A stretch of 6,161 nt of DNA from Cyanobacteriota bacterium (lineage in GTDB: Bacteria; Cyanobacteriota; Cyanobacteriia; Phormidesmidales; Phormidesmidaceae): positions 1-6,161 of the forward strand of contig JAQCHG010000113.1 in NCBI GenBank assembly GCA_027619675.1. The letters run 5' to 3'. This document shows, in pieces, positions 1 through 5,876 of the stretch. Both the position numbers and the translations under genes were made by a program. The notes under the pieces are model-generated. The model had not been told where the DNA came from. It made no database searches and saw nothing but the letters and a program-made list of their open reading frames with translations. The number at the start of each line of letters is the position of its first letter. The stretch's first letter is position 1.

Positions 1-1
1 G

Positions 2-1210
2 AAGGATGGGGAATTTATGGTGCTGGTGGGGCCATCCGGCTGCGGCAAAAGCACCCTGCTGCGGCTGATTTCTGGGCTGGAGGCCGCCACCGCAGGCTAC
101 ATTCAAGTGGGGGAAACACGGGTCAATGACCTGCCCCCCAAACGGCGAGACACCGCCATGGTGTTCCAAAGCTACGCCCTCTACCCCCACCTGACGGTGT
201 ACGACAACCTGGCCTTTGGTTTGCGGCGTATGCCCCGCCGCCGTGGGGAGGTGGTCAAGTCCCCGGATAGCAATGGCTCCAACCCCCAGGGGCCAGAGCC
301 AGAATTGCCGATCGCGGCGACTCAGATCCCCTGGTGGCAATCGCTGCTGGGGGTCGTGACCCGACGGCTGCCTCCGGGGCTGCGGTACCAGTCTCCCTTG
401 GAACAATGGGTGGATGGCCGGGTGCGGGCGGTGGCCCGGATGTTGCAGATCGAGCCGTTGTTGGGGCGCTACCCCCGGCAACTGTCCGGTGGGCAAAAGC
501 AGCGGGTGGCCCTGGGGCGGGCCATGGCTCGCAATCCCCAGGTATTTTTGATGGATGAACCCCTATCCAACCTGGATGCCAAGCTGCGTACCGACACCCG
601 CGCCCAGATTGTGAATTTGCAGCGGCAGTTGGGCATCACCACGATCTACGTTACCCATGACCAGGTGGAGGCCATGACCATGGGCGATCGCATTGCGGTG
701 ATGAACCAGGGGCAGATCCAGCAGGTAGCCACCCCCCTCACCCTCTATCGGGAACCGGCAAATCGCTTTGTGGCTGGCTTTATTGGTTCCCCCACTATGA
801 ATTTTTTGACGGTGCAGGTGAAAGCCCCCTTGGTGGTCAGCCACCCCGGTTTTCGCCTCACCCTGCCTGGATTTTGGGAAGCGGCCCTGGCCCCCTACGA
901 CGGCCACACCGTCACCCTGGGCATTCGCCCCGAACACCTCAGCCTCAGCCTGCCCGCCCCCAAAAACCTCCCCGTTACCGTGACCCGCATTGAGGCCCTG
1001 GGCAGCGAAACCTATCTGACGGCACAACTGGGGGAAGACATCCTCCAGGTGCGTGTCCCCCCCGATGTGGCGGTGCAATTGGGGGAAGACCTGTGGTTGG
1101 CGATCGCCCCCGATCAGGTCCATCTCTTCCACGGTGAAACCGGGGCATCCCTGCGCCCCGCCCCGGCGGTGGGTCCCCCGCCCGAGGTTGTCCTCGATAT
1201 TAAAGAGTGA
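2..1210 (+). CDS. MalK/UgpC-type ABC transporter ATP-binding protein, 5' end missing
   Basis: This is the cytoplasmic ATPase subunit of an importer of the carbohydrate/polyol uptake (CUT1, MalK/UgpC/GgtA) type. It would power a pair of MalFG-like permeases fed by a binding protein; none of these partners is in the window, so the substrate is unknown. The frame is open from base 2 (KDGEF before the Met at 17), and this matches the family just ahead of Walker A, so about 30 N-terminal residues are lost. Counting from the Met at 17: Walker A GPSGCGKST (5-13), Q-loop VFQSYALYPH (49-58), signature LSGGQ (156-160), Walker B VFLMDEP (176-182), D-loop SNLDAK, and H-loop TH214D. A TOBE-like C-terminal region follows, with GIRPEH and a late VHLF strand. 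Residues about 72-131 (bases 230-409) form a roughly 60-residue, Pro/Arg-rich insert between the Q-loop and the signature. The insert keeps frame and all catalytic motifs, so the protein looks functional. Family very sure; substrate not known. Confidence 0.95.
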   Translation, partial: KDGEFMVLVGPSGCGKSTLLRLISGLEAATAGYIQVGETRVNDLPPKRRDTAMVFQSYALYPHLTVYDNLAFGLRRMPRRRGEVVKSPDSNGSNPQGPEPELPIAATQIPWWQSLLGVVTRRLPPGLRYQSPLEQWVDGRVRAVARMLQIEPLLGRYPRQLSGGQKQRVALGRAMARNPQVFLMDEPLSNLDAKLRTDTRAQIVNLQRQLGITTIYVTHDQVEAMTMGDRIAVMNQGQIQQVATPLTLYREPANRFVAGFIGSPTMNFLTVQVKAPLVVSHPGFRLTLPGFWEAALAPYDGHTVTLGIRPEHLSLSLPAPKNLPVTVTRIEALGSETYLTAQLGEDILQVRVPPDVAVQLGEDLWLAIAPDQVHLFHGETGASLRPAPAVGPPPEVVLDIKE

Positions 1211-1591
1211 TCAGCGCAATGCTCGGAACTCACCCTCCGTAGCCAGTGACCTGGGCTTAATGTTGACGGGGGTAGCCATTGAAACGGCCCGCCAGGGATT
1301 GTCAACGTACTGCTCAGGGGAGCCTCCTGTGACGGCCAGGGGGCAACCTTGGTTGCCGATCGCCCTTTGGGGCGGCACACTAAGCCCAGGGGCGTTAGCA
1401 CCTCGGGTAACCATCGGTTGCTGAGGTTTGCCCATCACCCCCTAATTGGTACGGTTTCTACCCTCAGGTTCAAACCCTGATCCCCACGGTTTTCCCTGGT
1501 GGCGAAGCCTTTGGCCCAGGGACAGTGGCTTTGTAGGTTCAGACCTCCGCCTCTGTTGCTGTCGTCCCAGGGGAAACCCCCACCCTTGCCT
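1211..1591. other. Intergenic gap without a convincing gene
   Basis: These 381 bp separate the ATPase gene from the slipin start. Short open frames exist on both strands, for example a 54-codon frame from an ATG at 1260 and a - strand frame at 1211-1438. Neither has a Shine-Dalgarno sequence or any recognisable family motif, so I call neither a gene. The stretch contains a 16-bp palindrome at 1342-1357, followed at once by a weak hairpin (CGCCC 1361-1365, GGGCG 1370-1374). A tRNA T-arm look-alike lies at 1464-1480. No good sigma-70 promoter for the slipin gene is obvious. The gap could hold an unrecognised small RNA or a decayed repeat. Confidence 0.5.
1342..1357. repeat. 16-bp perfect palindrome
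   Basis: GGCAACCTTGGTTGCC is perfectly self-complementary. No T-tract follows, so it is not a standard intrinsic terminator, and as an RNA hairpin it would have to open its central bases. It might be a dyad binding site or part of a dispersed repeat. It lies 132 bp after the ATPase stop codon and 235 bp before the slipin start. Confidence 0.5.
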
Positions 1592-2287
1592 ATGCGCTAC
1601 ATCACGGTTTTTGAATACGAGCGCGGCCTGAAGTATGTCGAGGGCCGCTTTAAACAAGTGCTGCCCCCTGGTCGTTATTGGCTGGGTTGGTGGGGCAAAA
1701 CTACGATTTTGAAGGTGGATATTCGGCCCCAGTACATCGCCGTACCGGGGCAAGCCATTCTCACTGCCGATGGGGTGGGGGTAAAGGTTAGTCTGACGGC
1801 AGTTTATGAGATTGCGGATCCGGCCCAGGCCATCAATGGGGTGGCCAGCTACTACCAGGCGCTCTACTTGACGCTGCAAAATGCCCTGCGGGATGGAGTG
1901 GCGGCGATCGCGATCGATGATTTGGTCAGCAACTCAGCGCAACTTAACCCGGTGTTATTGGCGGCCTGTGGGGAACCCCTGGCCAGTTTGGGGCTGCGAC
2001 TGATCAGCGTCAACGTCAAGGATGTGATGCTGCCCGGTGATCTTAAGCGGCTCTATGCCCAGGTGATTCAGGCCCGCCAAGAAGGATTGGCCCAATTGGA
2101 GCGCGCCCCAGGGGAAACCGCTGCCCTCCGCAGTCTGGCCAACGCCGCCCGTTTGGCCAACGACAACCCCGCCCTGCTGAAGTTGCGCCTGCTGCAAGCG
2201 CTGGAGCAGTCCCAGGGCAACCAGTTCACCATTGGCCTCAGTGCCGCCCCCGCCTCTGAAGCCTCGGAGACCTCTGAAATCCTGTAG
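1592..2287 (+). CDS. Slipin / stomatin-like SPFH (Band 7) domain protein
   Basis: This is a 231-residue member of the bacterial slipin (stomatin) family, whose members form membrane-associated oligomeric scaffolds; the partner or cargo here is unknown. It opens with FEYERGLKYVEGRF and LPPGRYW. The SPFH core follows: DIRPQYI, TADGVGVKVSLTAVYEI (59-75) and an L-rich helix with ALRDGVA (98-104). The stomatin signature VKDVMLPGDLKRLY is at 142-155, and then comes a helical segment with RQEGLAQLERAPGETAALRSL and ANAARLANDNPALLKLRLLQ. The tail is short and rich in Ala, Ser and Glu. The frame is open back to a GTG at 1499, but that extension is Pro/Leu-rich and unlike the family, so I chose the ATG at 1592. 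No strong ribosome binding site is seen; the best purine run, AGGGGAAA at 1569-1576, is 15 nt away. There is no N-terminal membrane helix from this start, so attachment would be peripheral or through partners. Many slipins are paired with an NfeD protein; none is adjacent here. Confidence 0.88.
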   Translation: MRYITVFEYERGLKYVEGRFKQVLPPGRYWLGWWGKTTILKVDIRPQYIAVPGQAILTADGVGVKVSLTAVYEIADPAQAINGVASYYQALYLTLQNALRDGVAAIAIDDLVSNSAQLNPVLLAACGEPLASLGLRLISVNVKDVMLPGDLKRLYAQVIQARQEGLAQLERAPGETAALRSLANAARLANDNPALLKLRLLQALEQSQGNQFTIGLSAAPASEASETSEIL

Positions 2288-2388
2288 ACCCCGCGTCAGT
2301 GTCCCCCTAGGTTCCCCCGCTCCCTCGCCGCTGTCGATCCTGGGGCGAACCATCGGGTGACGCTGGGGAATACCCGTCTTGGGGAGCA

Positions 2389-2988
2389 TCACCGCTGCTG
2401 CAAGCGGGCGATCGCGCGGAGAATGGCCGGGCGGTGCTGAGCTGTCTGCATCCACCGGGGCAAACGGCTGATCACGCTGCGGTTGTGCCACCCAGCGGCA
2501 TCGGGGCGGCGCGATCGCAGGGGGGCGGCTACGAAGGCTTCGATCAGGCTGAGGTGGCGTAGGTTGTAGGCCCAAAGGGTGTGGCCTGCCACCGCCGTTT
2601 GCAGCCATAGGGGCAGACCAAAATAGCAATCTTGAGCATCTCCCCAGCGGACGAGATCGCCTTGCCAGTCTTGATGATGGGCACACCTGCCGCAGATGAG
2701 GCGACGGGGGGCAAACACATCCAACCCTCGTCTCGTTGACGTTGTCGGGTTGAGGCTGGGTGCATGGTTCTGGGAGGGGGTGAGGGCCTTTAGAGATTCC
2801 TGTGGGGATTCTTGGGACGATTCCTGTGGGGATGCCTGGGTCGCGAAGGGCGTCCCTCCATCGGCCTGCCCCACGGGCTGGGGAAGAATGTGGGCGCAAC
2901 CACCACAGGCGGGGCACACCACCCAAATGTCATCGGTAAAGACGGCCAGGGTATGGTGGGGATCCTGAAACCGGGAGGGATCGGCCAT
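2389..2988 (-). CDS. Zinc-ribbon protein of unknown function
   Basis: This 199-residue protein has two likely zinc knuckles: CPAC (C25, C28, with an extra C31) and CGRC (C99, C102). After these comes a conserved-looking block, CYFGLPLWLQTAVAGHTLWA (121-140), then YNLRHLSLIEAFVA and a basic C-terminus with NRSVISRLPRWM and RPAILRAIARL. From memory, the pattern FGLPLWLQ, LWAYN and SRLPRWM occurs in a family of uncharacterised bacterial zinc-ribbon proteins; no function is known to me and none is claimed. The knuckles are separated by about 70 residues of Ser/Pro/Gln/Glu-rich linker (about 38-96) holding a short tandem repeat. Only one Met starts the frame. Its codon at 2988-2986 overlaps the start codon of the divergent OB-fold gene, and it has no Shine-Dalgarno sequence upstream. 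The gene converges on the slipin gene across 101 bp with no clear terminator. Confidence 0.8.
   Translation of the reverse strand: MADPSRFQDPHHTLAVFTDDIWVVCPACGGCAHILPQPVGQADGGTPFATQASPQESSQESPQESLKALTPSQNHAPSLNPTTSTRRGLDVFAPRRLICGRCAHHQDWQGDLVRWGDAQDCYFGLPLWLQTAVAGHTLWAYNLRHLSLIEAFVAAPLRSRRPDAAGWHNRSVISRLPRWMQTAQHRPAILRAIARLQQR
2795..2842. repeat. Two 24-bp tandem repeats inside the zinc-ribbon gene
   Basis: Copies at 2795-2818 and 2819-2842 agree at 21 of 24 positions and share a perfect 15-bp start (GATTCCTGTGGGGAT). Each copy is itself two degenerate 12-bp units. On the - strand they encode the linker repeat SPQE-SSQE-SPQE. The unit is a multiple of three, so copy-number change would alter linker length without breaking the frame. 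Confidence 0.85.
2974..2978 (+). promoter_or_regulatory. Shine-Dalgarno sequence that fixes the OB-fold gene start
   Basis: GGAGG, within GGGAGGGA, lies 8 nt before the ATG at 2987. The next in-frame ATG at 2996 would be 17 nt away. This supports 2987 as the start, and therefore the overlap with the start codon of the gene on the other strand. Confidence 0.75.
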
Positions 2989-3721
2989 GGCGGTGATGTG
3001 GGTTTGGGGCTTGATGCTCTGGTTGGGCTGGGGGGCGATCTCCCCAGTCTACCCGGCCACCGCAATCCTTCCCCCCTCGGCAGTCCTGGCGGATTTCGCC
3101 GCCGCGATCGCCCCGGTGGAGACCCTGCAATCCGTAGGGGAACGCCCCATCGCCCAAGCCCGCCAACAGATGGGGGCGGTGGTGACGGTGACGGGTTGGG
3201 TGACGGTGCCCAGGGGGCAGTTTAGCAGCGCCATGTTAGACCAAGGCTTTGCCCTAGCGGATGCCAGCGGCGGCCTTTACGTCAGCACTGACGAGCCAGT
3301 GGAGATCGCCGTCGGGGATGCCCTCACCGTAACGGGCACCATGGGCGATGACGGCCACGGTCAGCGCATACTCGTCTTGAAAACTTGGCGACGGCTCCCG
3401 TCGGTTTCCCCAGGTTCTCTGCCCCCGCCCCGCCCCAGCACCACCCAACAGGCCGGGGATTTAGACGGTCAATTGGTGACGGTGACGGGCACCGTGTCGC
3501 GGGGGTTAGTGGATGATGGTCCCTACGGCGATCGCCTCTGGCTAGCGGACGACAGCGGCGAAATCCAGATCTACCTACCCCGCTCCACCCACATCGAGCC
3601 CCACACCTTGCCCTACTTACAACCTGGCCAACGGTTGCAGGTGACGGGCTTCAGCAGCCAGTACGACGGCAGCGACGAGGTGATCCCCCGCTTTCCCCTA
3701 GATCTCCAGGCCCTGAATTAA
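2987..3721 (+). CDS. Probable exported protein with two OB-fold-like domains
   Basis: The 244-residue protein begins with a hydrophobic, Trp-rich stretch (4-26) ending in YPATA, which looks like a signal peptide or membrane anchor. It lacks the usual basic residues at the N-terminus, so export is likely but not certain. Two similar beta-rich modules follow, at about 56-135 and 155-242. Each starts with a GxxVTVTGxV strand (VTVTGWV near 66-72, VTVTGTV near 164-170). Each then continues with a strand of the form FALADASGGLYV or LWLADDSGEIQIYL and closes with a second VTG strand. The second module ends GFSSQYDGSDEVIPRFPLDL, a pattern common at the end of OB domains in secreted nucleic-acid-binding or nuclease-associated proteins. 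A Pro/Ser-rich linker (139-153) joins the modules. No catalytic domain is visible, so a binding role is inferred and the ligand is unknown. It converges on the cyclase gene with 58 bp between stop codons. Confidence 0.82.
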   Translation: MAVMWVWGLMLWLGWGAISPVYPATAILPPSAVLADFAAAIAPVETLQSVGERPIAQARQQMGAVVTVTGWVTVPRGQFSSAMLDQGFALADASGGLYVSTDEPVEIAVGDALTVTGTMGDDGHGQRILVLKTWRRLPSVSPGSLPPPRPSTTQQAGDLDGQLVTVTGTVSRGLVDDGPYGDRLWLADDSGEIQIYLPRSTHIEPHTLPYLQPGQRLQVTGFSSQYDGSDEVIPRFPLDLQALN

Positions 3722-3779
3722 CGTCAGTTCGGCTTAAGGGGAGTTCTGGCAATGAAATTACCCGGTATGCGATGATGCG

Positions 3780-5117
3780 TCACTCACCCCCCCGCTTTCC
3801 CACCAGCAAGTAAGTCTGCACCACCCCCTGTCCCTTCAATTCCACCGGGCCTCGGGCCTCAAAGTCGTAGTCTTTGCACAGGCAGGCATAGGTGCTGGGG
3901 CTGACCTGAATTTTGCCGGGAATGCCGTGGGACTCTAGCCGACTGGCCAGGTTTACCGTGTCCCCCCAGAGGTCGTAGGCAAACTTTTTGAGGCCAATTA
4001 CCCCCGCCACCACGGGTCCCGTGTGGATACCGATGCGAATGGCCAGGGGACGAGGGGGCATGTCGCCTTCAACATCGGTCCGTTGGTCATTGACCCGGTC
4101 AATGACCGCCTGCATGTCGAGGGCCATGTTGGCGATCGCGGCAGCATGGTCGCTGCGATGGTCTGGCAGGCCCGCCACCACCATGTAGGCATCGCCAATG
4201 GTTTTGATTTTCTCTAGCCGATAGCGATCGGTGAGGTGGTCAAACTGAGAAAACACCTGATTCAGCAACTCCACCAGGGCAATGGGGGACATGCGCTGGG
4301 TCAGTTGGGTGAAGCCGACGATATCGGCAAACAGGACGGTGACTTCGGTGAAATTTTCGGCGATGGTGCGGTTGTCGCGCTTGAGGCGATCGGCAATCTG
4401 CCCCGGCAAAATATTCAGCAGGAGCCGTTCCGATCGCGCCTGGGCCGCCTTGAGCTGGCGATTAGCCCGAAATACGGTCATGGCCACCTGCTCATAGAAA
4501 TAGATAGAAAAGTTGCAGATGGCAAAGACCCAGGCCAGGTTCAAAAACAAATTGGCCGGGGCCATGCCCTCGGGGATCACCGTCAACCCCAGCAGCGGAT
4601 TGACCCCAAAGTAATAGAGGGCCGTGGCCAACTGGGTGAACAGGTGTAGCCGCCAGCGCACCGGCATCAGAGTGGCCTGGGTGATAAAAATCATCGCCCA
4701 GCTAAACAGATCAGGATCCAGCAGCAGGTCGCTGTGGGCAAAGCCCCGCACGGTGTCGTAGCCCCGTTGCAGCCCATTCAGGCTCAAGGAGGCCCACAGA
4801 AATCCGATGGTGCCCCGGTGCGGCGGCGGTCCCCAGCGCAAAATCAGCCCGCTAATGCCCAGGCAAGCCAACCGGGCTAGGTTGACTGCCACCCACAGCA
4901 GGGCCAGGGGATGGCGGTCTGACGTGGCCACATAGTGATAGACATCCAGGGGCAAAAAGCTGATCAGGTACAGCCCCGCAAAGACGATGGTGAGGCGCAG
5001 GCGATGCTCTAGAAACTGACGCCGCCAGTTGTCGTAACTCTCAAAGTCCCAGTGGGTGCGCCTGCTGCCCATGGCAATCCAACCTTTGAGTCGGCGGACG
5101 ACACGCCATTGGGCCAT
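3780..5117 (-). CDS. Membrane-anchored class III adenylate cyclase
   Basis: This 445-residue protein should convert ATP to cyclic AMP at the inner face of the membrane. The first half (about 42-210) has some five to six hydrophobic segments (near 42-60, 71-95, 104-116, 137-153, 157-180, 187-208) with no recognised sensor domain. A helical linker, RANRQLKAAQARSERLLLNI then LPGQIADRLK, leads into the cyclase domain (about 255-440). The key residues are all present: metal-binding D265 (FADIVGFT) and D309 (KTIGDAYM), adenine-selecting K305 and D382 (AYDLWGD), and transition-state N389 and R393 (TVNLASR). The Lys/Asp pair predicts ATP rather than GTP as substrate, and one chain can form an active homodimer. 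The start at 5117 is supported by GGGGAG 7 nt upstream; the alternative Met16 would also keep every segment. It lies 69 bp downstream of the MerR gene on the same strand, so co-transcription is possible. A signal for the membrane part cannot be named. Confidence 0.93.
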   Translation of the reverse strand: MAQWRVVRRLKGWIAMGSRRTHWDFESYDNWRRQFLEHRLRLTIVFAGLYLISFLPLDVYHYVATSDRHPLALLWVAVNLARLACLGISGLILRWGPPPHRGTIGFLWASLSLNGLQRGYDTVRGFAHSDLLLDPDLFSWAMIFITQATLMPVRWRLHLFTQLATALYYFGVNPLLGLTVIPEGMAPANLFLNLAWVFAICNFSIYFYEQVAMTVFRANRQLKAAQARSERLLLNILPGQIADRLKRDNRTIAENFTEVTVLFADIVGFTQLTQRMSPIALVELLNQVFSQFDHLTDRYRLEKIKTIGDAYMVVAGLPDHRSDHAAAIANMALDMQAVIDRVNDQRTDVEGDMPPRPLAIRIGIHTGPVVAGVIGLKKFAYDLWGDTVNLASRLESHGIPGKIQVSPSTYACLCKDYDFEARGPVELKGQGVVQTYLLVGKRGGE

Positions 5118-5124
5118 GGTGTTG

Positions 5125-5130
5125 CTCCCC
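5125..5130 (-). promoter_or_regulatory. Shine-Dalgarno sequence of the adenylate cyclase gene
   Basis: On the - strand GGGGAG lies 7 nt before the ATG at 5117. It favours this start over the in-frame ATG 15 codons later. Confidence 0.65.
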
Positions 5131-5186
5131 GCTTGATGCTTCCTTCAGCTTAAGGCTCTGCTGCCGCTTCCCTCGATCGCGGTGGG

Positions 5187-5615
5187 CTACCCATCGGCGG
5201 TGGTGGCGTGCTCAATAATGGGGCAAATGTCGGCGTCGAGGGTTTCGGCTTGGTCGGCTTCTGCCATCAGGGTTTGCAGTTGCTGGCGCAGTTGCTGGAG
5301 TTGGGCGATGCGCTCATCGATCGCCCCCAGCTTGGCCTGAAACTTTTTCCGCACGTTTTGACAGGGGCGATGCCCTTGGTCGGCAATGGCGAGGATGTCT
5401 TGAATATCCTGCAAGCTCAGCCCTAGGGCTTGGGAGCGGCGAATGAAGCGCAGCCGGGTCACCACCTCCGGGTCAAAGAGGCGAAAGCCCCCCGAGGAGC
5501 GGCGACTGGCCTGAATCAGGCCCCGATCTTCGTAGTAGCGCACGGTTTTGACGGGGAGGTCTACTTGGGCGCTGACTTCACCAATGCGGAGCAATTCTGT
5601 CGAGCTTGCAGTCAT
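5187..5615 (-). CDS. MerR-family transcriptional regulator, metal- or thiol-responsive type
   Basis: This 142-residue regulator has the MerR winged-helix start (RIGEVSAQVDLPVKTVRYYE, 10-29), the wing SSGGFRLFDPEVVTRLRFI (40-58) and GLSLQDIQDIL (65-75). A long dimerisation helix with heptad-like LQQLRQQLQ (about 88-118) follows. The effector region has C85 (HRPCQNV, like MerR Cys82) and C131 (ICPII, like MerR Cys126). The middle cysteine that sits at the end of the long helix in MerR, ZntR and CueR is absent (LMAEADQA there). Sensing would therefore need a two-Cys site, perhaps with a His such as H82 or H136; the inducer is not predictable. The frame is open to an ATG at 5663, but GGGAGG 7 nt before 5615 and the family's usual N-terminus favour 5615. 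A MerR-type promoter at 5877-5908, driving the divergent gene, is the likely target. The cyclase gene follows on the same strand. Confidence 0.92.
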   Translation of the reverse strand: MTASSTELLRIGEVSAQVDLPVKTVRYYEDRGLIQASRRSSGGFRLFDPEVVTRLRFIRRSQALGLSLQDIQDILAIADQGHRPCQNVRKKFQAKLGAIDERIAQLQQLRQQLQTLMAEADQAETLDADICPIIEHATTADG

Positions 5616-5622
5616 GGCAGGG

Positions 5623-5628
5623 CCTCCC
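5623..5628 (-). promoter_or_regulatory. Shine-Dalgarno sequence that fixes the merR-family start
   Basis: On the - strand GGGAGG ends 7 nt before the ATG at 5615. This selects that ATG over the in-frame ATGs at 5663 and 5660, which would add a 16-residue tail unlike the family. Confidence 0.75.
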
Positions 5629-5717
5629 ACTCTCCAGCAGCGTTCGTTAGGGCGCGTCATCAATCACAGGTGAACGTCTTGCTGGGTAAGCATGACCGCG
5701 CCCGCCTCTGTGATGTG

Positions 5718-5778
5718 GCTAGGGGCTGTAGCTGTTGCACAGTCAGGATGCCTGCGCTAATGGATGACAGCCCCTAGC
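5718..5778. repeat. 61-bp element with 12-bp perfect inverted repeats and CTAG at each end
   Basis: GCTAGGGGCTGT (5718-5729) is perfectly complementary to ACAGCCCCTAGC (5767-5778) across 37 bp. Inside lie two adjacent mini-hairpins, CTGT-TGC-ACAG (5732-5742) and CAGG-ATG-CCTG (5744-5754), so a single strand could fold into a branched, cloverleaf-like shape. CTAG occurs at 5719-5722 and 5774-5777. Some IS5-family elements duplicate this tetramer, so a 51-bp core (5723-5773) may be what is left of a small mobile element. No T-tract follows, which argues against a terminator. A structured leader or small RNA is the other reading. Confidence 0.6.
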
Positions 5779-5822
5779 GCTTACGCAAACCGCGCCCGCA
5801 TCCTCGGCATTCCCTTGGGGCA

Positions 5823-5838
5823 AGGGGCTTAAGCCCCT
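5823..5838. repeat. 16-bp perfect palindrome AGGGGCTTAAGCCCCT
   Basis: The sequence is fully self-complementary around TTAA and lies 38 bp upstream of the MerR-type -35. There is no T-tract. It could be a binding site for a second dimeric regulator or a dispersed intergenic repeat; nothing in the window decides between these. Confidence 0.5.
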
Positions 5839-5876
5839 GGTTCATCGGTGTGATCGTAAGTCCTGTTTAGTGTAGC

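Noticed and set aside
563..1132. 189-codon open frame on the - strand inside the ABC ATPase gene
   Set aside because: It is antisense to a gene with full catalytic motifs, and its protein is Gly/His-rich without family features.
1342..1374. Intrinsic terminator after the ABC ATPase gene
   Set aside because: There are hairpin-forming repeats but no T-tract after them, and the site is over 130 bp past the stop codon.
1211..1438. 75-codon - strand frame and 54-codon + strand frame (from 1260) in the intergenic gap
   Set aside because: Neither has a Shine-Dalgarno sequence, a recognised motif or membrane segment, and they overlap each other on opposite strands.
1443..1488. tRNA-like T-arm: a 5-bp stem TCAGG/CCTGA around the 7-nt loop TTCAAAC
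   Set aside because: No 5' acceptor strand complementary to the bases after the arm was found upstream, and the would-be anticodon loop (CGGTTTC at 1452-1458) lacks the invariant T at position 33. A chance hairpin is more likely.
1499..1591. GTG start at 1499 for the slipin gene
   Set aside because: It would add 31 Pro/Leu-rich residues unlike the family, whose conserved sequence begins directly after the ATG at 1592.
1955..2926. 323-codon open frame on the - strand
   Set aside because: It runs antisense through the slipin gene and out of frame over the zinc-ribbon gene. Its protein is Pro/Arg/Gly-rich with no motif, as expected for a GC-rich shadow frame.
3998..4198. Small open frames on both strands within the cyclase gene
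   Set aside because: They overlap the catalytic domain, whose frame carries all expected active-site residues; they are shadows.
5616..5663. Upstream start at 5663 for the MerR-family gene
   Set aside because: The ATG at 5615 has GGGAGG at ideal spacing and gives the normal MerR N-terminus; the extension includes that ribosome binding site.
5616..5720. Sigma-70 promoter for the merR-family gene close to its start
   Set aside because: The best - strand candidate (TTCACC with TAACGA about 19 bp on) is poor in both boxes and spacing, so it cannot be told from chance.
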